Shown: positions 18,575 to 30,424, numbered from the stretch's first letter. The stretch is DNA of 64,000 nt from Sinohyriopsis cumingii (GCA_028554795.2 CM068830.1:51098355-51162354), one strand, 5' to 3'. Notes: generated by a model from the letters alone, not told the origin. Made by a program: numbers and translations.

Positions 18575-19789
18575 TTCATATAACGACTATTTCTCCATAA
18601 AAGCCTCACATATAGGATCAAATTAGATAGGTAGTGTCCTGGGATGAACACTTTTCAAATTCGTACAGTTTTGTTCCATTACACCATATAGTTCATCTGA
18701 AGTTACTCAGAATAGAAACACAGAATTTAAATGCTCGAGATTGGTGGCAAATATTTGACACTGGGGTTTCTTTCAGATCAAAGCATCTGCCTTATTAATA
18801 CGTTTGCCTTTTAAACTAATCTATGCCAGACAGTGTTTCCCTTTACCCTCATTTGTGCTTCAGGGACCCCAACATTTTTTTATTTGACCCCCAGTTTTGA
18901 TACCAAAGTTTGCTATTTTACTCAGCCTGACTTCCAGTTTCGACACCAAGGGGATTTTTGATTCTCATTCGTGCACCTCTAGGGGACTCACCGATGCCAG
19001 GTGAGAGATTTTAAGGCCCATTTCTGCACGTCTACCTTTTTACGGGCAATTGGGGTGAGGCAAACAGAATATACATATTTTTATCGTACGAAAACAAAAT
19101 TACTCATTTTAGGATTTCAAAAAGTTCTTCGTCATTACAATAGTAATACTATTCGTCTGTTGAAAGTTAGGACTAATTTTTGTTGTTGTTCATTTTGACA
19201 CAGACCTTTGTAGTAATAAGTAAATAAGCTAGATTAATTAGATACTTAAAATTAATTAATTATTCATGGTTGTTTATTTGTCCAGTAATTTGAAACTATC
19301 ACAGTTTTGTTACAACTCACGTCACAAAAACGCATATATGAATACAGCCGCAGCCAACAAAAGCATGTGATTCCAGTTCATTTGGAAGACAGGTCCAGAT
19401 CCTCACCAGTCAAATTTTAGATCTATCTCACCATATATTTTTATTTAGTACATCTGACAGAATCTGATATCTGAAACCAAAAACTGCATTCTGCAACTTT
19501 TGCTCAATGATTTCTTTTAACTTACTTTTATCATGGATTCATTCTAAGTGTGATATGGCAGGGACTTAATCAATCATCGATTCTGAAATGACTCGGTTTT
19601 CTGTCGCAAAAATCATTTAGAATCTAACGCATTAAGCTTTTTCGCAAACATAGTACATATACCTCTATAGGCGGTTTTGTTTCAATTCCTGCAGTGATAC
19701 AGGAAATTACAATTTGCCATTCTTACCGGCTTTTCGAAGAGAACATTTGATATTAAAGTGGGCCTGCATTGATATTAAATTGGGCCTGT
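18575..19789. other. intergenic, no gene seen
   Basis: AT-rich. Two phrases 'CCCCCAGTTTTGATACCAA'/'CTTCCAGTTTCGACACCAA' near 18889-18950 form a small imperfect duplication. No coding sequence was recognised. Confidence 0.4.
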
Positions 19790-20530
19790 CTTTCCATCTG
19801 TATGTCCCACTTTCGTTTCCGATCAAATGATTTCCTTAATTAACGCTCTATTTCAATCACATCAGGTTTACCGCTTGCTGTTGATGAGATCTTGCATAGG
19901 TTTGATTGTCCGCCTTCTGCATAATCGTTTAGCGGAGTTAATGCCCCCGCTTTTCACATCCACCCACTTTTGTTTTAAAACAATAACCCCCTTAATGTTA
20001 ATGGATATCAACTAGAGTGGGTATAAAACTTAATTTTATCGAGACTTTGGCTGAATTCGATTATAAGCATTTTGCATCGTTTAGTGGAGTTCATTGTCAG
20101 ACCCACGCACTTTCGTCTCTAAACAATAAATCCCTTATTGTTATTATTGGATGTCAACGAAATTGTAGAGACTGTTTAATATCGATTAGGCCTTGGCCTT
20201 GTTTGATGGTCATCATACGCGATGTCGTTTAGGGGCGTTTAAAGTCTATCATTGACAGACACGTCCACGTTCATTTCCGCACAGCAAATTCTTTATTTAT
20301 TATTGAATAGAAACAAAAATTTGTAGACAACTTCATATTCATATGATCTAGGCTGATGATTATTATCAGCAGTCTGATTTGTTGGTTGGCGGCGTTACCT
20401 CCTGTTTGTCAGACCAATCATTTTTCATTTCTGCACAATATCACAGTTCATTTCAATTGGATTCGAAATAATTTTGGTCTGCAGCTTGATATTAACGATA
20501 CCTGGATTGACTTCTTTTTAATTTAACAGA
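19790..20530. repeat. highly degenerate about 150-170-bp tandem repeat
   Basis: Recurring ordered phrases: 'TTTCGTTTC..', 'AATAA(C/A)TCCCTTA', 'TTATTATTGGAT(T/G)', 'GA(G)ACTTTGGC/CTTGGCC' and 'GTCAGACC'. They occur about four times. Related wording is at 49800-50085 and 50515-50590. The short open frames in it are not conserved between units. Confidence 0.5.
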
Positions 20531-20611
20531 GATAAAGCCCCTGATTATAAGATCCGCATACTTGGGTGAGTGTTACAGTCGGTTTCTAATGATAACTCTC
20601 CTTTGCATGAA

Positions 20612-20612
<1 letters not shown>

Positions 20613-20663
<51 letters not shown>
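20613..20663. repeat. (GT)n microsatellite
   Basis: About 51 bp of alternating GT next to the 3' end of an interrupted SINE, which may have seeded it. Confidence 0.97.
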
Positions 20664-20664
<1 letters not shown>

Positions 20665-20772
20665 GGATTTGGATTTTTGAACTTAGATTTAACAATTTTC
20701 CGGTCATATCGTAGGATGTTTGCAGTGTGGCAGTTTATAGTGATGTCTAGCACTAGGTCATCATGCCGCAGA

Positions 20773-21521
20773 CTAGTACTAATATTAGTACCCCATCTCC
20801 TATCTCGTGGACGGGGTACTAACATGAACATATACGTGTCGATTGAGCAAGCCGGGTGTGATTCACATCCGGCGCTCGTTTAGCCTAATATCAACAATTT
20901 TGAACATATTCCTTACATATAATGATCTTATTTACTACCGGAAGTATCGCAAATCATTATAGAAATAGTTGTAAAATCTCGTTTCCCTTTCTTATCCGAT
21001 ATTTTTGTTTACATCGTCCGTCTTAGTAATTCAAATAATGATTACTTACGTTCTCAGCCACGTTTGTTTGTGTGCCATATAAGGACATTTAGGCCTTATT
21101 TGGAAACGTAAACAAATGGAAGTAAAAATATGGCGCGATTTGAGTCAGAAATTCTGCGCATTAAAAGTAAATACGGTTTATCGGCAACTTTGAAATTCCA
21201 CCAAGAAGCCATTATTCGCCACTTGAATGATAATAACATAGCGTAGAATATCCAAATATGGTCTGGCAAGCCTTATATAGAAAAGGGGTCACGGCGAGAG
21301 TCTCGCGTTATCTGTCATGGCGGACACGGCGAGGTTAGTGTAACCATGCCAATTTATTTTATCGTGTAAGGGCTTAATAAATTCAAAATAAGCCAAACTT
21401 CTTTCACAGCATGATTACACTTATGTAGTATATTTCTACACTATTTGTTTTTCTGACTTTAGTGATGAATTTTTTTGCTCCATTACATGATATGGGATCA
21501 GTTCGTAGCCTCAACCACAAC
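20773..21521 (-). repeat. 763-bp interspersed repeat, copy B (inverted)
   Basis: Reverse-complement relative of 8653-9415, with both ends at the same positions of the repeat. It carries the palindrome at 20851-20873 and the 80-codon frame at 21130-21369 (plus strand here) with one in-frame TAG near 21244. It lies within a SINE whose middle was lost. Confidence 0.8.
21130..21369 (+). pseudogene. second copy of the repeat-borne 79-residue ORF, one stop
   Basis: Same start, length and C-terminal 'VSVTMPIYFIV' as the ORF at 8804-9043, broken once by TAG after 'DNNIA'. Function unknown. It is too short to assign to a family. Confidence 0.35.
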
Positions 21522-21646
21522 ATTAAGAGGCAGCTGCTAGTACTATTTGTAGAAGTCTTTGGTATGACTCGACCGGCGTTCGAACCCGCGACCTCCGCAT
21601 CCGAGGCGGGCGATCTAACCACTTAGGCCTCCGGAGAGGCCTGGAT

Positions 21647-21868
21647 GAAATGGAACGCCTTATTTGATAGGCTTCTAAAAATAAGTGGACCTGGGGTTAC
21701 AAAGCTCATCAGAACATAAACTTTCTCGGCACATCTCAGATCTACTTATTGCAACTAAATCTGGATTTTAATCAGACTGGGTACAAACGTAACTCATAGT
21801 TTGATTGTAATATTAATTGCTTGGGAAAAAATGTGGAGACGCGAGAGATATCCTTCACTGTTTGCAAA
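21647..21868. other. intergenic, MITE-end fragment
   Basis: Contains 'GGATTTTAATCAGACTGG', matching the terminal wording of the MITE at 17113. Otherwise unrecognised. Confidence 0.4.
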
Positions 21869-22838
21869 TGTTACGTATTTAGGCTCGAATAAACAGTAAC
21901 ACAGAAAGAGTTAAAACAACAAGGTTTTTAAAATTTAACAAATAATTTATTTTCCTGGAAAAATTCTGTAAAAATGAAAAATGGAGAACTTACGTTTTTA
22001 AGAATCCAATCTAAAAATAATCTAAGAATAATCCACGAATTATTTTGCAAAAGTCCTAGTAACAAATGCTCTAATAATTTCAAGTTCGAATCCTGATGGA
22101 AAATCCAAGATGGATGACGATGATTTATGCTGTAGTCAGTACTGTGCTTATCTACAAGTCCTTGTAGAAATAAAAATAATGGCACTCCGGTGTTGGAAAT
22201 CCAAATTGAACTTGTAAGCAATGTCTTTCCAAAATTTCTGTGTGAACACTCCTCAAAATATTTCCAGAGAAAAAAGAATTAATTCCTTTGAAATCCAAAT
22301 GATCTGAAGATAATTAACTCAAAATCTGACAACAGCAAAGAAAACAACTTGATACCAAGTGTAAAAGCCCAAAACCGAGAAATCTCTCTCTGTACATCTC
22401 TATTAAAACTAACAAATGCTTAGTAATGGAAAAACCAGAATTGAGAAATCAAAAGGGGGTGGGTCACGTGATTATATTTATGTCACGTTCACCAAAAATG
22501 ACCCTGACGAAAACCAGTCATTTTCTCTAAGAAATAAACAAATAAAAAAGTTGTTTACATCTTAAACCCAAAGCCCCATCATGACCTTGAAAACAACCAA
22601 TCATTTTAAAACAAAGATAGAACTTTGTTTACTAATTTTGAGTCAAGGTCAGCATTCAGGCCAACACCTGTTGCTTAAGAAAAGAATGATTCAGGTCAAC
22701 CAATTTTCTGGAAAAAATATCATCTCCAGTGAATAAATTTACATTACAATAGCATGTAAGAAAAATAATATTTTTAAAACTGTAAAAACAAAGAAATTAA
22801 ATTGAAAGAAATATATATTAAATCAGATATACGTAACA
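21869..22838 (-). mobile_element. LTR-like block, candidate solo LTR
   Basis: The 970-bp block begins 'TGTTACGTAT' and ends 'ATACGTAACA', so it has TG..CA termini inside a 10-bp inverted repeat, as LTRs do. Read on the minus strand, an AATAAA lies about 70 bp from the 3' end, where the R/U5 junction would be. No internal coding region or second LTR is next to it, and the flanking 5-mers do not match, so it is either an old solo LTR or a coincidence. The 97-codon minus-strand frame inside (21928-22221) is unrecognised. Confidence 0.4.
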
Positions 22839-23209
22839 CAATGAAGAAGAGTGTTTTATCCTTAAGCGATCGAGTGTCACTGACGTAAACGTTAACAATT
22901 AAGCTGATATAAAACAGGCTTCCAAAACAAACAACAACAACAAAAAAAGAAGAAAATCCAAGTTGTTTGATCGGAAATGTTGTTCATTTTTTCTTTGCAA
23001 TGCATCCTAAACGTCTTTCCATTCAAAGCCGTCCATTTAGGACGTACGAACGGAGGAGGATAGGGTTTTGAAGTATGGGGGAGGGGAGTAAGACCGGTTA
23101 GTACTTACGTACATAATAATACAACTTGTATTATAGTTACTACGAGACGAGTATAACCCATGTGCCTACACCAAGAACAAACAACCTATTGTATTCGCAC
23201 ACCTTCCCA
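22839..23209. other. intergenic, no gene seen
   Basis: AT-rich, with a GGAGG/GGGGAG-rich patch near 23052-23090. Nothing was recognised. Confidence 0.4.
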
Positions 23210-23510
23210 TTTGTGTGTACCTCACTATCGATTTTTAAAACGAGAAACGTCAAGGATATATATTTTTTAAAAATGCATAAAAAGTAGTTATTTCATAGTT
23301 TCTAACCTGATTGTTGCCAGTGGCTTCCAAACACTGTAAACTTGTTGGCGTTTCAAAGCTAAAAGGAAGTTCTCGACGTAAACAAGTTTACAGACTGCTC
23401 ACTATCCTTTTCTGGCTTTCAGAACAGTACTTTGCAGTCAAAACAACGTATTTTAAAGAATACTTGCAATGTGAAAAATATTTCAGTCGTTTGTCTATGG
23501 CATAACGCCA
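23210..23510. repeat. fold-back interspersed repeat, copy 3 (one half)
   Basis: Matches the left halves of the copies at 7388 and 18020 ('GATTG..CCAGTGG..CCAAACACTGT', 'TTGTTGGCGTTTCAAA', 'ACAGACTGCTCACT'). The right arm is not seen, so it is truncated or a half element. Confidence 0.6.
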
Positions 23511-26152
23511 AAATGTGTACGTACCATGGTTCGATTTACTATTTTACAGACATTTTCGGAAAGTTATTTCGTAACTAGAATAAGCACTGTTTTCGGTACT
23601 TATTACTGACGTCATCATTTTGTGATGATTAGCAAAAAAGACAAGTTGCTTTCGCGGCGCTGGATAATGATCTTTAAGTGACGCCGTAAATTTTCACAAA
23701 ATTTCACTTTCTAGCACGTCTGTATTCTGCTTGAGTTTCAGTCTTTGTGGTGAAAACTGCAACAATTATGACTTTTTTCATCTGATACGATCCAGTGTAA
23801 AATTGTTCACCATTGTAACTCATTATATTTTGTATTTTAAATCAGGCCTATTTTACGGACATTTAGCTAGCAAAAATAATTCAATCATTAGCTAAATTTG
23901 GGATTTCTCGTGCCCTGATTTGACGATGAATTTTTCTACACCTACATTTTTTATGAGATATAATTACATACATTTGCCTTTCTCTTTAAGTAAGTTGAAG
24001 ACTTTCTTGCTTAAGATTTTAAATTTCATCTAAAAATGGTAAACATCTTTGCTTTACAAAACAGGTGTTTAGTCTAAGCCCATAGTTTTGTATTAGTACT
24101 CTGTGGTAATCGTATTGAGCTAGACACCTACAGCGTTCGATAAATATTAAATGCTTAAAAAGACCCTGACTGATGCCAACATAAACGTTCTCAGCTTTTT
24201 CATTAAATAACATAATCCAATAGGCCAAGTGATGGGACTCAGTTTTTCATTACAGTTTTAACCCCTATGCAAATTACGAAACAATGGAATGGAACATTAG
24301 AGAATCCCAAAAAAGAATTGGATAAATCTCACGATTTCCGGCAGTGTAGGCACGGACTGATTTTATTCTAAACTTAACAGCTCTGACGAAAACAGTGCTA
24401 GATTATCTTCCTTGTGAAGTAAACGAGCGTCAGTGCTAGCTGCTCTTATGTCTCGCAGTTCATGATGAATTCCGCGGCTAATGATGTGTTAGTGTTTTCA
24501 AAGTAAGAAAAGAGAAATAATTGCCTTGAAGGATCAACAGATTGATAGCAATGTATCTTCGTCTATTGATACAAATGACAACTATTTTTATTTCTCAGTT
24601 CTTCAATTAGGTATAGACACGCAATAATAAATGAAACGCAGAGAGCTGTTGCCGGTTCTAGCATTCGAGGCCTTTGTTTTAAATATTCTTCATGTGTCAA
24701 ATAAACATTTTGAAATGCATCCTTGAGGAAATGCGTCTTTGCCCTGCAGCCGACACACTTTTCATTAAACCCATGCTAGATTATTAATGCTATCAATCTG
24801 AAAACACGTACTCAATATTAACTTTAAAAAATTACTTGAGATTCTTAACAACCTTTTAATAACAACCTGGGGTTTACCCCATACATCGACGTTTTTTTCG
24901 ACACCCTGTTCGTTAAGGTAATGGACGGCAAGTTCGCTTATGGAAACCGACAACGATGCCTTGTGTTTTTAGCTATAGTGTACGGGTAATACATTAAAGG
25001 TTTCAGTGGCTTAGAACAGATCATGATTTTGAAAATCTACGTACATGCAAGCCCGGATCTCTCCCATCTTTACATCCGTACCTAATTGCCCACCAATGTA
25101 AAAATAGTATCTTGTTTTGCACGCTCTATTCTTGTCTTCGTTAGGATTCTGTATCGATCGATTCTATTCGTGTCATACTAGACTAAAACAGGCTGTAGTA
25201 CATTAACAGATTAAATCTGAGAAATCATTTCCCGACAAATCTTGAATCTATTTAGGAATCAGGGAAAGGTGATTGGATTAGATTTCAAACGTCAGCACTA
25301 TTGCCACTCCGCCATTTTTAAAGCCAAGAAGGCGAAGATGTGGGGGCGGCAATAGTCACTATCGTGCTGAGGCGGTACATATTTAATAGATACACAACAT
25401 TTGCGGCTTCAAGACAGGCACACGATAAGCCAGGAACGTGCTGATTTTGTTTACAACTACTGTGAAATTGTTGAATGTTGTGACGCATTTGCACAGACAT
25501 GTCAATGTGACTTTTAATTTTGTTATGGACGACTTGGTGGATCTTTATCTATAAACAACAAAAATGATATTTTTTACAAGATCTTTGTGAAATAAGGCAC
25601 GTTACTCATTGAAAACACTTTGTGAAACACAGCACGTTATCCATTGAAAACAACATTAAGAATCTTAAGATCTCTTTATATGTTTCAAAACGCTGTAATA
25701 CGTCCATAATTTCCTCTCACTTATTTCAGTGATAAAAGCATTCTTCAACCAGTAACGTATCGTATACTAAAGCAAACATTTACAAATTCAATATGCTTTT
25801 GTCATAAAATGGTCAACATAAAACGTAACATTGTAGATTAGTCAAGAAATAAAAACATCAAAATCTAAATTTAAAAAAAAAATTGCATATAAAATTGCTT
25901 GGAAAAAGGTTAGAATTATGATGGTTTCGAAATAACGTTTTTTTCTTCTTCTAATATCTCGTCACGTTTTTCAAACTTAAATGTTTTTAAGACTAAAGTA
26001 TGATCTCAGTTTTAAAGTTTAGTGTCCGAACTCAGTGCTTGTTCTCCATCAGTTTTGTGACAGTGGAATGGCTAGGTTTTCAAGAAAGTATCTTAATGAT
26101 GCTTTAATGTTTTAAATTTGATCTTGAACTTCGTTTACGGGTGACGTTAGAA
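23511..26152. other. intergenic, no gene seen
   Basis: AT-rich with no recognised exon, RNA or repeat of note. A small imperfect duplication 'CTTTGTGAAATAAGGCACGTTA'-like occurs near 25583-25640 in two adjacent units. Confidence 0.45.

Positions 26153-26191
<39 letters not shown>
26153..26191. repeat. (CA)n microsatellite
   Basis: About 38 bp of CA followed by a short TA run. The 91-codon frame starting here is an artefact; a second GA tract lies at 26348-26367. Confidence 0.97.
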
Positions 26192-26192
<1 letters not shown>

Positions 26193-27463
26193 TATATATA
26201 TTTTTCAAGATGCTCAGGGCTGTTTTATTTGGTTTATCTGTGACACATCTGTTGCAACATTGCCTAGAGCAAAATATTAAATTGACTTATTGTGTTTGTC
26301 TGTTTTTCATCTTCGTTCTTTTTTTTTTAATTCAGGAGCATCACAAGAGAGAGAGAGAGAGAGAGAGTCTAATGCAATGTGTTCCTTCGCATGTGCCAAA
26401 GTTCGACAATGCTTGAAATAAATTTGTATGAATCACAATGTCACAGTTTTTCACGCCGTCATATTAGTCTCATTGCCGATATATTTTTGTCAATGCAAGT
26501 TGAATAAAAATGTGAATTTCTTTGAAATGAGATGATTACGTACATTAACATCTTTTCAAAATTTCATAGAAAACTGCTTGCAGTTTTATTTGTTTAGGTC
26601 TGTAATTGCATGAGACGCAGTGCAAGAAATGGACCATAGGAAATGTTTTACCTGTACAAAAATTAATATTTTTACCCATTTAAAAATAACATTGACCCCG
26701 GCTTATAATAGGTTTTTTTTTTTTTTTTTTTTTGGTTCGATTGTATTTTTTTTTTAATATTTATTTTGGAAACGGGTGCTTTTAAGGAGAAAGTCTTCCT
26801 GTTCATAGATATTTAAAAAACCTTCTGTTTCATGTTCCTCCTCCTCCTCTTTCTCTTTCTATACATCTTGTGACGCCCCTGGCTTTTAATTAAAATAAAA
26901 AAAAGGAAAAAAGACAGACAGAACAGTAATTCGCATGGAATATTTTGCTGTAGGCAACATTTGGAATATATTTGTCATAGAGAAACCAAAGCAAACAATC
27001 CCCATCATCTTGAAAATCTATTTTAAGCAATGTAAGCTGGTAAGGTTTCCTTTGTAAAAGGTGCGGCATGGGGTTAAATGTGTTTTTACTTACGACCTTG
27101 AGTAGTACTAATTATGAAGTATCAAAGGATAATTGATGCAAAGGTCTCAACCTTTCATCTTTTAATTTTTTTCTCAGTATTAACAGAGTTTGAAAGTTTA
27201 TACATCCTCCATGTGTGTGTGAGTGTGTGTTTACGTTATATATTCTGATTTCTAGGCTTTCGCATCTTGGTTTAAGAAGCCCGATTAAGCCATACTTTTT
27301 CCAGACATACTTAATTCTAGGATTTCTATATATGTCACGAAACTTTTTCAGATTGAAATATTGTTTTATTGTCTTAAAATTCTTTTTGTAGGCGAATTTT
27401 CTTAAATTCACCAATACACTTTGGTTAATGTATTATATCTGTGAATCTACGTGCTACGCACAG
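26192..27463. other. intergenic, no gene seen
   Basis: Includes a T-run (about 26711-26733) and CCT repeats near 26836. The minus-strand 100-codon frame at 27112-27414 is Lys/Arg/Ile-rich and unrecognised. Confidence 0.4.
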
Positions 27464-27599
27464 AGTGAGGGCCGAAAGAGGCAAGACCAAGAAAAGTCGA
27501 AAGAACAGCTACAGTGGAAGTGGAGTGAACGAAGAAACAGATTATGCAATCGTACAAGACGTTGACTTCGATTATTCACTCGATCCTATGATGAGCTAA
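27464..27599 (+). CDS. possible host terminal exon
   Basis: After 'CTACGCACAG' an open stretch of 45 codons to TAA gives a basic segment ('GKTKKSRKNSYSGSG') followed by an acidic tail ending 'DFDYSLDPMMS'. The composition looks like a cytoplasmic C-terminal tail rather than random AT-rich DNA. The acceptor is weak and no upstream exon was found. It could instead be a first ORF of the Polinton remnant that starts 440 bp downstream. Product not recognised. Confidence 0.3.
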
Positions 27600-28039
27600 A
27601 TCTATCAGTAAACAGACCGACTATTTTATTTAAATATATTTGTATTTTATTTTCTTTACTGTATTTCGGTGAAAATTTTATATCTAAAAATGGCCTTAGT
27701 TCCTTACTCCAAGGACATCAACATCAACAACTGATTATTCAATTGTTTTGTTCGATACCCCATCGAACTGAATGAAGGGCTCAGTGTTACCTTTGTGGAT
27801 TTCAATGTGATTAAATGATAGGTGGTGGGAAACACATATGCTACATTGCTGGGAATCTATCCCTTGACTGTAGACCAAGAAGCAAGAAGCATTTATCACG
27901 TATAACCGATAATTTATTCATGTACACTAATTTGTCAATGGTATGCATATTGGGTCGAAGAGAAAGCTTGAAGAATATATGAAATTCACCAAAAGAAAAC
28001 TCATGGTGGAATTTCACTTTCGTGAACGATTCTAGAGTG
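27600..28039. other. flank of the Polinton remnant
   Basis: A short plus-strand frame from ATG 27690 ('MALVPYSKDININ') then breaks. It may be a damaged ORF of the element, but no family was recognised. No terminal inverted repeat of the element was identified here. Confidence 0.3.
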
Positions 28040-28320
28040 ACTTATAACTCATGTATCCCCTAGGTCAACAACGCCTTCGTGATTTCAGTGACATGTTCCA
28101 GTCGCTCTTTCATGCTGTAACACCGATTGTGAAACTTTTATGCACTAAGGACTGCATGCTTTGAAACGTCATTTCCTGTCGCAGGGAAATACTTCATCCA
28201 AAACGTGTTGGTGGACAAACGAAACTAAGTAAGCGCTACTGAGTGCCGGGATAAACGTGTTGACCTAAACAGGAATAAGGCTTTGAGAACTGTGTATAAA
28301 ACTGCACCTCATGCATGTCT
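28040..28320 (+). pseudogene. Polinton small virion-type protein remnant
   Basis: A segment starting at 'YPLGQQRLRDFSDMFQSLF' with following 'HAVTPIVK' has the pattern of the small glycine- and hydrophobic-rich protein that Polintons encode just before their capsid gene (roughly GxxGLGxLFxxLFRxxxPxxK, then a second helix). After a stop and a frameshift, a second matching part ('SFPVAGKYFIQNV') follows. In the family this is thought to be a minor virion component comparable to adenovirus-type internal proteins; that role is inference. Broken by several stops. Confidence 0.45.
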
Positions 28321-28479
28321 AAGCAGTTTTTTCGACATTCTCCTGGCAGCAAAGACGATTCTGGAAGAGACGTAGGAAAACAGTAAGACAACAAAACAAA
28401 GAACAGACAGTAAATTGGACATTTAGGGGAATAAATTTAGAAATCAAAGACGCACCACAAAATAATTCTCGTGAATGTT

Positions 28480-29058
28480 CCAAAACGGAACTGGATCCGT
28501 TTTTCATGCCACCACAACAATAACGATGCAAGAATCTCAGTGTGTAGAATACCACCTCATCTCTAGTATTTTACAACTGCATCTCGCATCTAGTTTCAGT
28601 CAATAGGAAAACCAAGGATTACATCGATCTGAATAACTGTTACTTTTACAAGAAAAATAAAGTCTTCGAAAATGGCAATACGAATCCATAATTAGATGAC
28701 AGAATAGCCCATGTCATCATTTTCAAGCATTTTTTGTTCAGTCAAGTAGACTTGTACCTGAACAGCAAACTATTCAGTAACATCATGGAAGCTTACCATT
28801 ACCGATCCTTTTCGGATAATCTGTTCACTTAGAGAAAAGAAGACAAGAACACACAGTTAGATGATTCTGCAGTGTGTCCACAATGTCCGATTTAACGACC
28901 GACAGACGAAAATCATACAAGGATGCAGTTGCAAGAAAAGTGATTGTTGAATGGAGTAGAGTTGCCTATCAGACTGGATCGAAGTGGTGCCGTTACCAAC
29001 TTTGTGGCTCATGTTAACGAGTTCAAAGCCAACATCGAAGAAACCAGACTGTGCTCGA
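28480..29058 (+). pseudogene. Polinton/adintovirus-like capsid protein, N-terminal part
   Basis: Recognised by ordered family motifs: 'TELDPFFMPPQQ' near the start, 'VEYHLISS', 'DYIDLNN', 'FLFSQVDLYLN', 'YHYRSFSDNL', then 'LNGVELPIRLDRS' and 'NEFKANIEETRLC'. This is the 'F54H12.2-like' capsid family of Polintons, which builds the icosahedral shell from jelly-roll domains; I cannot decide between major capsid and penton from fragments. The pieces lie in different frames with several stops. It breaks off where a minus-strand LINE begins and resumes at about 29900. Confidence 0.7.
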
Positions 29059-29059
29059 C

Positions 29060-29885
29060 ATGAATAAATCTTGCATCATATCATATCAGCATCCTTCAGT
29101 CTGGCAAGACTATGGAATTGCTCTCTGAAGTAGTCAAGCAGTTTGTTGCCAAGAAGCGTTTGTTGTGGCTGAAGAGACCAACAGGAAGTGACTATTTTGT
29201 CCCATCCCACCTTAGGCCAGCGTCTTGGGTTTCTACGTGTTGTTTCGTCTTTTTCTGCCAGCTCTTTTCTGATCTGGTAAGTACAATTGTTTTCTCGCTC
29301 TTCTCTTAAGCCCTTGGTTAAGCATAATCCTCCAGATACCTTGATCCTGCGCAAGCGTTCCCCAGCTAACCACATCAGCGTCCAAAGCATTTGAAGTATC
29401 TTTTATACACATCTAGCTCGTCCTAGAGGATGTCCTTAGGTATGCGTACATCATCCGTTGGGTGTAATTCTCCAAGCCATCGTAGGCGACACTGTCTTAT
29501 CAATGTAATCAATGCTGTGGATGTGTGCACGCTCTAGAATCTCTGTGCTAGAAATTCTATCCTTCTTTGAGATGCAGAGTTTGTATAGGTGAAAGCTGTT
29601 TAGATTCTTTTTGTGGTGGGAGTATAGTGGCCATGACTCGTTGCCATAGAGGAGAGTGCTGATAATGCATTCTTGGTACATCTGTATTTTGGTGCGTTTA
29701 GTCCGCTTGTTGTTGCTCCAGACCCTATTTCCTCAGACCATACATTGTTGAAGCATACCTTACAATGCCAGAGTGGAGCTCCGCGTCAAGAGGGAGGTAT
29801 GTGAAATTGTTGACAACATCAAGTTCGTAGTTGTTTACCTTGATGAAAGGGGGCCCTTACAATACAATCAATACAAAATAAATCT
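29060..29885 (-). mobile_element. LINE 3' end (RTE-like), inserted in the capsid remnant
   Basis: The minus strand encodes the C-terminal region after the reverse transcriptase core of a non-LTR retrotransposon: 'YELDVVNNFTYL' (about 29840), 'YASTMYGLRK', 'CIISTLLYGNESWPLYSHH' (about 29670), and 'LNSFHLYKL', continuing to 'ERAHIHSIDYI' and 'AWRITPNG'. LLYG-E-W and the LNxFH motif are typical. Frameshifts and stops follow, then 3' sequence to about 29060, where a (TGATA)-like tail could lie. No catalytic YxDD or endonuclease is present, so it is 5'-truncated and dead. Confidence 0.75.
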
Positions 29886-29889
29886 CTAA

Positions 29890-30210
29890 TATATACGTTA
29901 TCTGACACGAGACGTTGTGTACGGGAATCATAACTTTACCCGAAAGAAGTACATAAGATCTGTTTTAAATTACACGTCTACTGTGTACCAAGAGTACACA
30001 AAGTATTTCCTACTATGACTACGAAGGAGTTTATTTATGCGGGTTTGATTTCAAACCAGATCAATGCAATGACGAATGACATTTCCACCCTTCAGTTAGG
30101 ACAAATGCACGTGAAAATCTATTTTTCTCAATCACTTGACAACAGAGTAAAGTGATCTTGTTTGCAGAATTCGACAATACCTTTAAAATCACAGAAAAGT
30201 GACCCTGGAC
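29890..30210 (+). pseudogene. Polinton/adintovirus-like capsid protein, C-terminal part
   Basis: The continuation of the capsid family after the LINE: 'TTKEFIYAGLISNQ', 'LGQMHVKIYFSQSLDN' and the closing 'VILFAEFDNTFKI', which is the usual C-terminal signature. A frameshift lies between 'LDN' and 'VILFAEF'. The match of both halves to one protein family shows that 29060-29885 is an insertion. Confidence 0.7.
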
Positions 30211-30424
30211 TAAAAAAAAGGTTCATTAAAAAAGTCGCCATGGATATAGACGATCACGAACATGAACTACAGCATTTACGGCCATGAATTGAGACATACG
30301 GTTTATTTAATATTTATATTTAATTGTAATTTTTATTTAATTAGACATTATTTTAAATTTGCAAGTGGAGAAGTTGAGGCATACATGAAAGACTCACCTA
30401 CAGCCAGAACAATCGCCTCTAAAT

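Larger units (their letters stand above)
20664..21646 (-). mobile_element. SINE family B, copy split by a repeat
   Basis: Minus-strand 5' part at 21522-21646 carries the tRNA-like head (A box 'GGCCTAAGTGG', B box 'GGTTCGAACGCC') and 3' part at 20664-20772 matches the end of the family ('ACATCACTATAAACTGCCA'). The roughly 90-nt centre present in the copies at 30425 and 50840 is missing, and the 749-bp repeat copy B sits in its place. Confidence 0.75.

Noticed and set aside
27112-27414. 100-codon minus-strand Lys-rich ORF
   Set aside because: No known motif, part of it is a GT-rich simple sequence, and the nearby GTAAGT donor on the minus strand is preceded by stops in every frame.
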